Of a stretch of 64,000 bases of DNA, positions 22,632-34,283 are shown piece after piece (positions within the stretch are counted from its first letter, which is position 1; each line of letters begins with the position of its first letter). The stretch spans positions 14,942,001 to 15,006,000 of the forward strand of contig CM033113.1 of the NCBI GenBank assembly GCA_019321725.1. Direction: 5' to 3'. The notes under the pieces are model-generated. The model worked only from the letters and a program-made list of their open reading frames with translations. It was not told where the DNA came from and ran no database searches. Both the position numbers and the translations under genes were made by a program. This DNA comes from Paulownia fortunei (taxonomy: Eukaryota; Streptophyta; Magnoliopsida; Lamiales; Paulowniaceae).

Positions 22632-24004
22632 ATGAACGTTTTAATATGGAACATAAGTGGGGTGGGGAATGATGCAACTCAGATTTTTTTAAAGAGAATT
22701 TGCAAGAAATCTAAGCCAATGATCTTAGCTATAATTGAGACAAAAATTCGATTTAATGAATGGGTTTTTACCCGTAAACTCCATTTTGATCATGCAATTA
22801 CCATTAATTCTGGGCAGATTTGGTTGTTACGGGAGGATAAAATTAAGGTTGATTTACTAAAAATTCATGATCAATTGATTGATATTCGGATTACATCCTC
22901 TATATTGCCTCGAGATATTTTCTGTACATTTATTTTTGCGAAGTGTGATAAAGGTGGACGTATTCAATTGTGGAATGAGCTTCGGAATATCATTGATGGA
23001 GACTTGCGATGGATTGTTAATGGAAATTTTAACATAATTTTGCATGCTCATGAGAAGAAAGGAGGGGCTCTTAAGAAAGGGTCGATGGATGATTTTTCTA
23101 ATATAATGTTGGATTGCTCTTTACAAGATGCAGGGTTTGAAGGCTCCAAATTTTCTTGGCACGGGAATAAAGTATGGCAGGACTGGATCGTGCTCTTATT
23201 ACTTCAGAATGGACGGATGTTTTCCCGGCTACTAAGGTTAAACACCTCTAAAAAGGTGGATCAGATTATTGCCCCTTGTTTATTCAATTGGAAATGGCCA
23301 TTAAAAAATTCCTTTCTCCTTTTCAGTTTCGAAATGTTTGGAAACAACATCATTTATTCATGAATACGGTTAAGAATGTGTGGATGCTCGGTGTGCCTGA
23401 AAAGGGGATGGTTAAATTCCAATGGAAATTGTTTAGCCTAAAACAACATCTACGTTAGTGGAATAAAATAGTTTTTGGGAATATGTTTGACAAGGTTAAG
23501 ATGGCAGAAGTGGATTTAAAGCAGAAAGAAGCTTTATTTGATGCTGATTCGTCTGATGCTAATCTTGTTACACTGAAACAAAGCCAAGCAGAATTAACAC
23601 ATGCTCTTGCCGTTGAGAAATCATTTCCGAAACAAAAAATCTAACTGAAAGTGGTTAAAGAATGATGAGTGAAATACTACGTATTTTCATTCTTTATGTT
23701 AGAAAAAGAGACATTGGGGTGCAATTTTCTTGATTGAAGATGAAGAAAGACGGATTGAAAATTCAGAAGAAATTGGCTAGTCAGCAGTTTCTTTCTTTAA
23801 AAATTTATTTACAGGATGAGGTGGGCTTGGTGGATTTAGAATAAATACAACATTTGATTTCTGATTCTAACAATAATTTTTTGGGACAGCCCGCCAATTT
23901 GTGTGAGCTTGAATTGGTGTTTTTTAGCATGGATGTCAGAAAGTGTGGCAGGCAAGGCCTAATGGTTTTTCTGCTCTATTCTATCAGAAGTGCTGGGATA
24001 TTAT
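22632..24004 (+). pseudogene. LINE endonuclease domain and linker to RT
   Basis: The open piece 22632-23363 begins M-N-V-L-I-W-N-I-S-G-V-G-N, the start of the apurinic-type endonuclease of plant LINEs, and has the catalytic-site phrase I-I-E-T-K. Near 23020 the usual G-D-F-N reads G-N-F-N, so a catalytic aspartate is changed. A frame change near 23180 shifts the L-D-R-A-L motif to another frame. The linker before RT (W-N-K-I-V-F-G-N-M-F, from about 23459) and W-D-I-I at 23995-24004 follow with stops. This domain nicks target DNA in active LINEs; here it is dead. Confidence 0.85.
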
Positions 24005-26112
24005 TATTAGAGTAGTGTCCGGCGTGCCAATATTTCTGACCGTTATTATACTCTTGCAAATCATTTATATTAATATCATTTAAATGATAATCTTTATTTT
24101 AAATTCATCATAAGAATTAGATAAAGTTTTTAGATCACACATAGCTATAAGACATGGTTGCGCATATGATAGTGATCGTGGAATATGCATCTAAGGCTGG
24201 ATCTTAAAACGTTCCAAGTTAAGAATTAATGAGATGGGACATTATTGATCCCGTTGAAACTTGCGCATACGATGCAGACTCGAAAGGAGGATGCCTCGTT
24301 CCATAGATATTGGTGGGTAGACACTAGTGCATGTATGCAGGTACTTATTGGGAACAAGTACACTGAACTACCTCACCTGAAAATTTCCAATTGGAAATAT
24401 TCTATTGTCGAATGGGAATTTTCTCGTTACAATAGTATAAGAATTAGTCTTTGGACTTGAGGCACCATGGTAACCTTGTGCATGACATATTGTACTTTGA
24501 TGTATTTTCTGATTGCATGACAATCACAAGGGATTTATATTGGGTGTAACATCTTCATGTATAGAGATTAATTAATGAGTGGCCAACAAAGGATCTGTCA
24601 CCTATCTAGATGAATAGGTGAATCTCCTATGTGTTCCACTGCACTTGACTCTAAAATTCTTGGCCAAGGTTGGATAAAAATTAGACGTGGGATTTTTTAA
24701 TTATTCATCATCGAGTCAAGCTACTAGAAATGAAAATATAGTTATTGAGTTAATAGGGTTTCGATTCAATATCCATGCCCTAAACTCAATCGGGAGATTA
24801 TATGACGGAATGACCGTACTTGCATGGTATTCGTTATTAAAATAGGTTCGCACATTCACCTTAAACTAGGAATCATGATGCATTGCTAGATGTTTCCCAT
24901 GTCTTGTGGGTTCTTGAAATTAATAAGTTAATTTCAAGAGAATTAATTAATTGGATTAATTAATCAGAACAATTAATTGTTCAATTAAGTCACAAGAGTT
25001 ATGAGCTCACGGCTAGTTTAAAGTAAACCTAAGGGTCACACACAAAACTTGGACAAGTCCATTTATAGCCTAGAAAATAATCCAAGTGTTGGATTAAATT
25101 AATTCAAGTGTGGAATTAATTCAATTAATTAATTAGATTAATTGATTGGATCTAATTGGATTAGGAAGCCCAATTTTAACATTTAATTAATTGATTTGAT
25201 CAATTAAGTAAGATGGGCCTAATTAATTAAATGAATTAATTTAATTGATTGGATCAATTAAAGTAGAGTTTAATTGATTATTTAGGCCTAGGCTCATTAG
25301 ATGTGGGCTTGTAGGAAGCCCATTAGGAAATTGGATTGGGAATCCAATTCCTAGAGAAAGTTGAATTGGGAATTCAATTTCTATGAGGTAATAAGGAAAA
25401 AGGAAAGTTTTTATGGGATAAGAAAACTTACCAAAAGAATTGAAGATAAAAAAGGAAGAAGAGTCCTATATAGAAAGAACTTGTGATAGTCTTGATTGAC
25501 AATCTTCTTGGATATTTTTATGGGGATTTAAATTGCAAATTTTTGGGAAGAAAAATAGTTTTCTTTCATCCCCAAAAATTTGTCCCTCCTTTCCTTTCAA
25601 TCTCCAAAAGTTCACCAACCTTTTATCTAATTTAATTCTTGATTTAATTATTGAATTAAGAATTAAATTAAACACATAAAATACTAATTGTTAGTGTGTT
25701 CTTGTTCCAAATAAAATCGTTTTGGGATAGAATTATCGAATCGAAAACTACTAGCATAGGATTTGGTTGCGAGTGGACATCCAAAGTGTGAATATCGTTA
25801 GATGAATAACATTTGGAATCCTAGAAGCGAATCAGATTTCAATCAAAGAGGTTTTGAATTGAAGAACATGGAGATACTTTCATTCACGGATAACGATTTG
25901 AATCGTTTTAATCCCTACATCAGTTGGAGTGCAAATCAATGTAAGAGTTTTTGAAACTTTCTTACTTTAACTATCAGAAAATGCACAATTGAGTAATCGC
26001 GAAAGGGTTTCAGGATTCGTTTTAATTACATGTGATGCAATGTATATTTATGTTTTTTAAAAAATTTAAATTCCACTGCGTATAAGTTTCTCGAGATCGC
26101 ACGAACCCAATA
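24005..26112 (+). mobile_element. Family-1 solo LTR in the LINE, TSD ATTAT
   Basis: The LTR starts TATTAGAG at 24005 and ends CCAATA at 26112, 2108 bp. It is flanked on both sides by ATTAT (24000-24004 and 26113-26117). No internal region is present. The LINE protein frame continues across it: W-D-I-I before, A-D-L-L-E-A-V after. This is the cleanest solo LTR of the window. Frames 24245-24460 and 25466-25675 are accidental. Confidence 0.95.
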
Positions 26113-26144
26113 ATTATATCTGCTGATTTGTTGGAGGCGGTAAC

Positions 26145-28614
26145 TATAATACCTGAGCCTCACGCTACTCACCTGACCAATATAGTTCATGCATTTCATA
26201 CTGCATATGTGTCATTTGTATTTTAATTGATATTTCATAATGCATTATATTTTATACGATATTTTAATAATTAAACTTTTGAAGTTGTCACCAATATTAG
26301 TTTCTAGATTGTTTAACCTAATTGGTTGAATTGGTACTAAGATACGAGAATTTATATGTTAACTATTAGATACGATTATGATACACGTAAGTGAAGTGTG
26401 GCATTGTTGTATTTATCGGTGTAAGATAAACTATGCAAATAAATTAAATAGAGATAAAATAGTGATAGTAATAATAATAAAAATAAGGATATTATCATAT
26501 TAATTAAGAGGGTGTCAATTCTTACTAGAAACAAATTTGGAGGTTTATAAATAAAAATTAAAATATTATGTATTAATTATATATATAAATAATATATATA
26601 TACATATATATAATATATATGTATAGATGTATGAAATATATATATATGTTAAGGGTAAACATATATATAATATATTGTGTAGTATAATATATATATATAT
26701 ATATACATATATGTATACACTGTTATGTTAAGGATAAACATATATATAATATATTGTGCAGTATAACATATATACATATATATATATACGTGTAGTGTGT
26801 AATGTGTAGTTATGTTAAGGATAAGTATATATATAATATATTATATTATATTTTCTTAGTAGTTAAATTATTATAACACACACCACACCAACACAAGGCT
26901 AAAACACCTCACACACATTCACGGCAGCAAAGGAAAGGAAAAGAGAAAAAAAAAGAGAAAGAAAGAAAGAAAAGAGAGGGTGTTCCAACAAATTTCAACA
27001 GTAGGAATTGGAGGAAATTTTGGATAAGTCTCTTTTAATTTTTGTATGGATAAATATATATGTTTATATCGTTTATTTCTAATTTGAAAGAAAGTTTTTG
27101 ATTTAAGTTAACTAGTTATCTACCTGTGAGACAATAATTAATATACACCTTTAATTCGAAATTAGTTACAAAGATTTGATTTTATTATCTTGTATTAATT
27201 GGATGACGGAGTTAATTAAATTGAGGGATTGATTACAAGATTATAGCATATCAATTAAATAATATTAGAATAAATTCAAAATGAGATATTAAGGTATTTA
27301 AAAGATTCTGATTGGGGTGAAGTATAAAATCTTAAAGTTTTATTGTTAATTAAATTTAAGATTTAAGATCTCTTATGAGATTTGATATAGAAACCAATTG
27401 ATTAAGAATGAAAATTAATACGTTATACTTTTATAGGCTACCTTATATCTAAGGTTAGGAAGGAGAATTTTGTTAACCTTCAATAGGATATAAAATGTGA
27501 AAGGTAAGTAGAAATTCATTTGTAACTAAGTGTATGGACATAGTATTTTGTGCATTATCTATATTAAATGTGATCACTGTGTCTTGATATGTGTATTGTG
27601 AGTATTATACATACCTTATAGTGCATATGTTGCTTAGATGATGGAACATAGGATCCGTTGTGTTATTGGACATGCTATTCAACAGCATTTACATGTTCAT
27701 GCATAACACGTACTCATAGTTGAGGTTTTTGGCACGCATGTCATTATTTTAAGAAAGAAAATATCTTGGTTGGCCACTATTAGTGTACCGAGGCCCATGT
27801 GTGGCTTATTTATATGATATTTGGGGCGCCACGAGTATTACTTCTCGAAGGATCATAAGGGTTGACAGGGGGTGTGCCTCTAGTGGTCACGAGATGGTGG
27901 ACTACTTGATTGTGCCTTTATCGACGTTGCTGGAGGAAAGATTTCTGGAGGGTCACAGGGGAAGACAGGGGGTGGACCTTTGGTGATCCCAGGAAATGGC
28001 CCCCGAACTGTGTCGATCTATTTATGGCCATGTGATTTTTGATATTCTTGAGAGCTCTATCCGGTACATAATAGGTGGGCCATGGGCCCAGTGATGGAAA
28101 ATGATTTTGAATGGACTATTTTTATGCATAAGTTTGCAATCTTATCATGATCTCATAGAAATGCATTGCATTTATGTTGGATTATTCCTTCAACATGTAT
28201 GATTTTCATTTACTGAGCATTAACTCACGTAATTCATGCATTGTAGGTGAGTTTGATGATACTTGAAGTCATAGACTTACTGAGCGAGCGGTTGGAGCTC
28301 CTATAGGTTATGAGAATCAGTGTACATGGATGACGACCTGTTGGGCTGGTTGTTAACTTATTTGATTTTGAAATCTATTGTATTAGGTTTTGGGATTTAT
28401 ACTGTGTGTTACTTTTAAAACTTTTCTGTACATGGGTATGTAAATATTATGATTGTTATGGGTCATCTGCAGGTATATATATTAGTCTGTAAGTGGGAAA
28501 ATATTTATTATTTATTTAGTTATTACAGGAAAAAAAATTATTATGCATGCACACAGGCTTTAACATGTTAAATTATATTATATATATAGTTGTGTAGTAA
28601 ATGTGGGTGTTATA
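26145..28614. mobile_element. Ty3/gypsy-type solo LTR in the LINE, TSD GTAAC
   Basis: A 2470-bp insert starts TATAATACC and ends GGGTGTTATA, so its termini are inverted repeats. GTAAC flanks it on both sides (26140-26144 and 28615-28619). The termini resemble TGTAACACC...GGTGTTACA of plant chromovirus (Tekay-like) LTRs after T/C changes; that family assignment is inference. It has no coding region. It contains an AT-rich minisatellite (about 26640-26860), an A/G-rich stretch (26930-26980), and the open frame 27783-27986, which shows no domain. Confidence 0.8.
26648..26860. repeat. AT-rich minisatellite, three units of 79-87 bp
   Basis: The phrase 'gttaaggataaacatatata' or a close variant starts at 26648, 26727 and 26814. 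Each copy is followed by TA runs and 'atattgtg' or similar. Unit length differs because the TA runs differ. Confidence 0.8.
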
Positions 28615-28619
28615 GTAAC

Positions 28620-29004
28620 AGAGTTTTTCAATGGTTTTTCAATGCCTTAGAGCTTTAAAGCAACCTCCATTATTTAAATTTCAAAAGTCGACAGGTCAAA
28701 AGGGTGGAAGGATTTTAGACTTATTAGCCTTTGCAATGTCGTTAATGAAAACATCACAAAGGTTATTGCAAAATGGCTTTGTGATGGGAAGATTTATTAG
28801 TGATAATATTCTTCTTGCTCAAGAACTTACTCATGGATTGGATAATAAGAGTAAAGATAGAAATTTGATGTTCAAGCGGGATATGACAAAGGCTTATGAT
28901 CGAGTCCACTGAAACTTTTTGTTGGCGGTTCTTCATAAGTTTAGATTTTCTGGGAATTGGATACAACTTATTAGCACTTTATATAGGACATTTGTTTCAC
29001 CACA
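28620..29004 (+). pseudogene. LINE reverse transcriptase, N-terminal part
   Basis: After the gypsy LTR the LINE continues with frames that read G-F-S-M-P-type sequence. It then has K-W-L-C, I-S-D-N-I-L-L-A-Q-E-L at about 28795-28830 and D-M-T-K-A-Y-D-R-V-H at 28880-28910. The last is the first catalytic block of RT (D of D-x-x-K-A-Y-D). A TGA replaces the tryptophan after R-V-H. Coding likeness ends near 29004, before the Y-x-D-D block, which is missing. Confidence 0.85.
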
Positions 29005-30310
29005 TTAGTTAAAGGTGAATTATAAAAATTACTCTTGAGGTTTGGCCTGATTATAAAAAACCCAGTTAAGTTTCTAAATTACAAAAACCACCATTGAGGT
29101 TTGCCTCCGTCTTACATTTAGCATCTTCTGTAAGTTGACCTAATGGAAAATGCTTACGTCAGCTAAAAAAAATATAAAAATCCATTTTTGCCCTTGTGAT
29201 ACTATTAATGAAAATTTTTAGACAAAAATGTCATTGGGGCTATTTGTAATATTTTATAATATTCAAGGATGTGACTGTTATATTTTTCTATTTTTATTCT
29301 ATAAACAACTAAATATAATTTAATTATACTTTATATAAATTATGTTTATACTTTTCTTTATTTTAAACAAAATATAAAAGATTTCAAATAAATTTTCTTT
29401 TTTTATCTTTATAAATTTTTAAAAAATTCAATAAAATTGAAAATATTAATATTTTTAAAAATTATTAGACAAGAAATACAAAATAATGATTTAGCATAAA
29501 ACTAAATAAATATGTAACGGTTAACTTCATAATTAAAAAAATATTTAAAGTCAAATATTAAATAAATAACAGTATTTTAAATAGTTAAACTAACAAAAGT
29601 AGATATATTATGAAAATATTAAACAAAAAATACCAATTTATTATATTTTAAGCAATAACAATTTAAGTATATTTAATTGCTTATCATAAAAATAATAATC
29701 TTTAGATATTACTAGCATTCGTATTTAAAGACTAATATATACATTTAAATTCAAAGTAAAAATAACAAAATTTAAATAAATATATATATATCAGTTTTTT
29801 TTTATTATCAGTAAAATATAAAAGTAAATTAAAAAAATTTGAAAAGGGTAAATTGCAAAATAAAAAATTGGTAATAAAAATATAAAAATAAATAGGATAA
29901 AAATATAAATTAATTTTTATTTGGCATAATGTACAAAACATAAATAATATTTAAAGATTAAAAAAATATAATACACTACTCTATTGTTCATCATCTTCCC
30001 CAACCCGCCCCCCGCCCCCTCTTCCTACAACCCGACTCCTCTTTTCCTCTTTCCGTCTGCCCCAATCCCTCTTTTCCACAACCAACCCAGCCCCATCCCC
30101 TTCCCCTTCCTCCTCCACCAGTCCAAACCCCATTCCTCCCTCCCTTCCCTCCCCCTTTCCTACACCCACCCCTGCATAGCTCGATCTCCACCACTCCTCC
30201 CCCCCATTCCCTTCCTTGCCCCCTTTTCTTATAAATATATACATATCTATATGTACATATGTGTGTGTGTATATATGTTTATATATATGTGTGTATATAT
30301 ATATGCATAT
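29005..30310. mobile_element. Unclassified 1.3-kb AT-rich insert replacing the RT core of the LINE
   Basis: Between the first RT block and the C-terminal RT part, about 700 bp of expected LINE sequence is absent and this unrelated stretch is present. It starts with two copies of a phrase ending 'ttgaggtttg' (29018-29045 and 29076-29103). It continues as very AT-rich DNA and ends in a pyrimidine tract and TA/TG repeats. I see no terminal inverted repeat or TSD. It could be a non-autonomous DNA transposon relic or filler DNA from a break repair. Confidence 0.45.
29990..30310. repeat. Pyrimidine-rich tract followed by TA/TG microsatellite
   Basis: From 29996 to about 30230 the plus strand is nearly all C and T in irregular CCT/CCCC words. 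Then follow about 80 bases of TA, TG and TATG words. The open frames on both strands here (proline-rich on plus, glycine/arginine-rich on minus) come from the simple sequence and are not genes. Confidence 0.85.
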
Positions 30311-31877
30311 ATGAATTATCTTCAACATTATGAGTCGTTTTTTGAACAATTGATAAATAAGGATAGAAGCTTTTTTGTGGCATATAAGAAAGTCTGACTG
30401 GGAGGCCCTGGTGGATCAAAGGAATCCTGGGTTTTTCCCTTAAAGAGTTACCATTTGTTTATCTTGGTGCCCCTTTATATAAAGGAGGGAATTGCAAAGC
30501 TTTATTTGAGGGCATTATTACTAAAATAAAATGAGAATTTTGGGGGTGGGAGAAATTTTTTTTACACATGGTGGAAGGTTAATGCTAATTCAAAGTGTGC
30601 TTTTGTGTATGCCAAGTTTTGTCAGCCCCAAAGCTAGTTTTGAACAGAATTGAGAAGATGCTTAATCAATTTTTTTGGGGTTTTGATCGAAAAGAAGCAA
30701 AACCCACTAGACATCTTGGAAGGAGGTTTGCCACCTTATTTCGGAGGAGGCCTTAGGGTTCGTAGTTTAGAAGATGTTACAAAAGCATTATCCATTAAGT
30801 TGTGGTGGCATCTGAGATCATCAAATTCATATTAGAGTAAATTCATGCTTAAAAAATATAGTACATCTCAATATCCTACAATTGCAAGGTGTACAATCAA
30901 TCAATCTTTGATATGGAAAAGACTTTGCTGAACTAGGGATGAAGTGGAACAAAATATTTTTTGGCAAGTTGGTAGGGGCAAGCTGTCCTTTTGGCATGAT
31001 CAATGGCTTAAAGTTGGCTACTAGCTATTTTTTGTCAAAATGTGTAGTCACATACATCTCTTGTCAAGGATTTCTTACCTGAAGAAGGCGGGAATTTGAA
31101 TGGCTTATCAGAATAGTGTCACTAGATGTTGTTGACGAGATTCACACTATTTTCCTTTCTTTGGAAAATATGAATTTGCCTATTTGGAAACCATCTTCTA
31201 ATGGTCGTTCCATGGACTTCTTCCTTTAGATGAATAACTGATTACATGTGGTTTTGAAATTGCTTCCATATTTCATTGTTAGAATGCTGGACATGAAACA
31301 TATGCTCATCTTTTCATTGGGTGTCCCATTACTTGGCAGGTCTAGGATTATTTTTTTCAACTGTTCCACTTGGATGGTCTTGATATTCATGATATTATTA
31401 CATGGCTACATTATTGGTTCTACTCCAAAATCATTGAGTAAGAATCTTCATGCTAGGAGGATCGTTCCATTACTTATATTTTGGCACATTTGGCTAGCCA
31501 GAAATAGTGTTAAACATAGAAAGATAAAAACACTTTTCGAAATTGATTATTGCGGAGATCAGTTAGCATCTACATCGGGAATAAATGCTTAATCTTTTAG
31601 CAGCTCACTCCTAGAAAAAGGGATGCACAGATTGCCACAGCCTAGAATTTCCAATTGCTAGCCCAAGCCAATTCAAAGTTACATGTTGTTAGATGGTTTA
31701 AACCACTCCAAGGATGCTATAAATTAAATTGTGATGGTGCTTCCAAAGGTAATCCAGGTTTGCAGGCATTGGTAGCATTATGAGGGATTGGAATGAGAAA
31801 CCTATTTTTGCATTCTATCAATTTTTAGGGGAAGAAATGAACAGTTTTACAGAACTACATGCGCTAGTTGAGGGAAT
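30311..31877 (+). pseudogene. LINE RT C-terminal part, zinc-binding region and RNase H start
   Basis: Coding likeness resumes with Y-L-Q-H-Y-E-S-F and N-K-D-R-S-F-F. It goes on to L-P-F-V-Y-L-G-A-P-L-Y near 30450-30480, a hallmark of plant LINE RT, and G-G-R near 30570. About 30900-31500 matches the zf-RVT-type region (W-Q-V-G-R-G-K-L-S-F-W-H-D). RNase H starts with C-D-G-A-S-K-G-N-P-G at about 31729-31760 and T-E-L-H-A-L at about 31850. The frame is cut at 31877 by element B and resumes at 42091. Several stops and shifts are present. Confidence 0.85.
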
Positions 31878-34267
31878 TATTGGGTTCGCGTGATCTTGGG
31901 ATATGTGCAGTGGAAAATAAAAAATTTAAAAATAACATGCCATAGTAATTACAACAGTCACCCGGATCCGATGCGATTTTTAATGATTTTGCAATTTCCA
32001 ACAATGTAATAATAAAAAATTAAAATAATTTTGATTTATACCATTTTATGTAATCCAGTTGTCATAGGGATTGAAATAATCAATTACTAGCTCCTTTTTG
32101 AATCCAATTCACAGGGATCCAAGCGTCTCCTTTCTAAAGTGATCCACACTTTGAGTAAGAATACGAAATTGGAATTCCACTAGCAATTCTGATTCATTTA
32201 CTAACCTAGTTTATAGAGTGAATATAGTGAATATTAATTCTTGTTATGAAGTTGTGATAAAAGAATTAACACTTAAATAAAAAGATGGAATTTTGGTAGA
32301 ATAAAGGATGGAAGATAAAAATAATTTTCCCTTAGTATTATTGTTGTGGCCGAAAATTTGAAGACTACTATTAGCCTCAAATTTCCAATCGTTGTGGCTT
32401 AAATAGGAGGATAAAAAATTTATAGAGTCCCATTTATGGTATTTTTAGCCTCCTTTTAATTAGTTGGAAGATATTTGATGCATGTTTGGAAGCACTTTTA
32501 AAATGAAAGTCCATCTATAAAATAGACTTTTTAATATGGACTTATTTAAAAAGTGCTTATAAGTATTGTTAAATGTTTGGTAAAAATGTACTTTAACGCC
32601 CATTTAATAGAAGTGTAAGAAAAAAAATTCAAAAACCACAATTTTGCACTTCTCCAAAATGGACTTTTGGAAAAATGACTTATTTTAAAAGTTCATTTAA
32701 AAATAATTACCAAACACATAATTTTTTTATAAATGGACTTTCATATCTAAAAATCCATTTGAAATGGGTTTCCAAACACCCTCTTGGTTATCCAAAAATT
32801 CTCCAACTTTATCCCTTCACATCTTCCAAAGATATTTAGGATCTCCCAAGAATTTTAAACTTTTGAATTTCCATCCTTTTTCAACAACCTTCATGGGCCT
32901 CTCCTAAAGGGCCTCTTTGAATTGAACTTGGACTTAAAATAAATACCATATTTAATCTAATTAATTGTTTTAACCCAAATTTAATTAATTAATTCTATTT
33001 AGTCCATCGAATTAAATTAAGCCCAATTAAATAATGTAATTATTTAGTGAGTAAATTAATTTATGGATTGCATAATTATTTTGATCCAATTAAATAATTC
33101 TTTCACTCCAATTGGGCTTTCTAATCTTATTAGATCCAATTAAATTATTTAATTATTTAACTGAATAATTAACTCAACTCATTGAATTAATTTAAGTCCA
33201 ATTAAATAATCTTTATTAATTAATTAAATCCAATACCTTAGATCAATTCCTAAGTTAGAAATATTCCATATTAAATTATGTGTGATCCTTTAGGTTCACA
33301 ACTAAACTAGCAGTAGACTTGCAACTTATAAATAATAATTATTTTAATTAATTAGTCCAATTAATTAATATGTTTGAAATTGACTCCTTAATTTTAAAAA
33401 CATCACGAGTCATGAAAACACCTACAGGTATATTATGACTACATAGACTTATGTGAAATAGCGAGTGAACCTATTTTAATTATGAGTATCATACACGTAA
33501 TGTCCTTTCGACAGCTAATCTCCTGATTGAGTCTAAGCAATGGATTAATAGTCGAAATCCTAATTGCTAAATACTATGATTCTTTTTTAAATTTCATTGA
33601 CTCGTAACGAATCGTTAGAAACCACCGTCTAACATTCATCCTACCTTGGCTATAAACTTCTGAGTTATGAACTTTGAAAACATAAAAGATTCACTTGTTT
33701 TGGCAAACAAGTTACGGATCCTTTATTGGCCACTCATTAACCTCCATACGTATCAATACAACATCCAACGTATCCCCTTTGTGATTGTCAGGCAATCAAA
33801 AGATACATCAAAATAGAACATGATATGCACAAGGCTACCATGGCACCTCAAGTGTAAGGACTAATCGTGTATTATCATAACATAGAAATTCTTATTCTGA
33901 CAAACAATATTTCCAATTAAGAATTTTCAGTGGGTTTGTTCAGTATACTTGTTCTGTAACAAGCAACCGAATATATGCACTAGTGTCACTACGGTAATAT
34001 CCATAGAGTGAGACATCCTCCTCATGCGAGCATGTATCGTATAAGCGAGTCTATTGGGCTCTTTGATGTCCCATCTCAAAAAGCCCTTGGCTTGGGACTG
34101 ATTTAAAACCAAAACCATAGAAAAATATTCCACGATCACCATCAAATGCAATTAAAGATAAAGAAATTTGCCTATTTCATTAATATGATTTGAAAAAGAT
34201 TATTTTTCTAAATATAAAAGTATCACAGACACCCAATCTAATTAGTGCACCTGGCACCACTCTTACA
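31878..34267 (-). mobile_element. 3' LTR of element B, carrying a MITE-like insert
   Basis: It runs from TATTGGGTTCGCGTGATC (31878) to CTTACA (34262-34267), 2390 bp. The 5' LTR of the same element is 2102 bp, and the excess is the insert at 32479-32784. A CTATTTAAG-type TATA candidate lies on minus near 32400. Frame 33927-34151 minus is accidental. Confidence 0.85.
32479..32784. mobile_element. MITE-like element inside the 3' LTR of B
   Basis: About 300 bp with inverted termini: TGTTTGGAAGC on the left, and GTGTTTGGAAAC when the right end is read in reverse. A second inverted pair, 'tgtttggtaaaaatg' against 'ttaccaaacaca', lies inside. It has no coding capacity. The 5' LTR of B lacks it, so it arrived after B. 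I could not define a clear TSD, so the DNA-transposon superfamily stays open. Confidence 0.7.
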
Positions 34268-34283
34268 ATCTTTCACTTGTAAT
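34268..34283 (-). promoter_or_regulatory. Polypurine tract of element B
   Basis: The minus strand reads attacaagtgaaagat immediately before the 3' LTR start. It corresponds to the purine tract of element 1 at 14780-14795 but has more A. Confidence 0.7.

Noticed and set aside
26570..26860. CRISPR-like array of regular repeats
   Set aside because: Units are AT microsatellite expansions without distinct spacers, in a plant LTR.
27783..27986. 67-codon frame with several GC-rich codons
   Set aside because: It is inside the gypsy-type solo LTR and not linked to any gag or pol domain.
29981..30397. Long overlapping frames on both strands, proline-rich and glycine/arginine-rich
   Set aside because: They are produced by a pyrimidine tract and TA/TG repeats. 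Composition, not coding, explains them.
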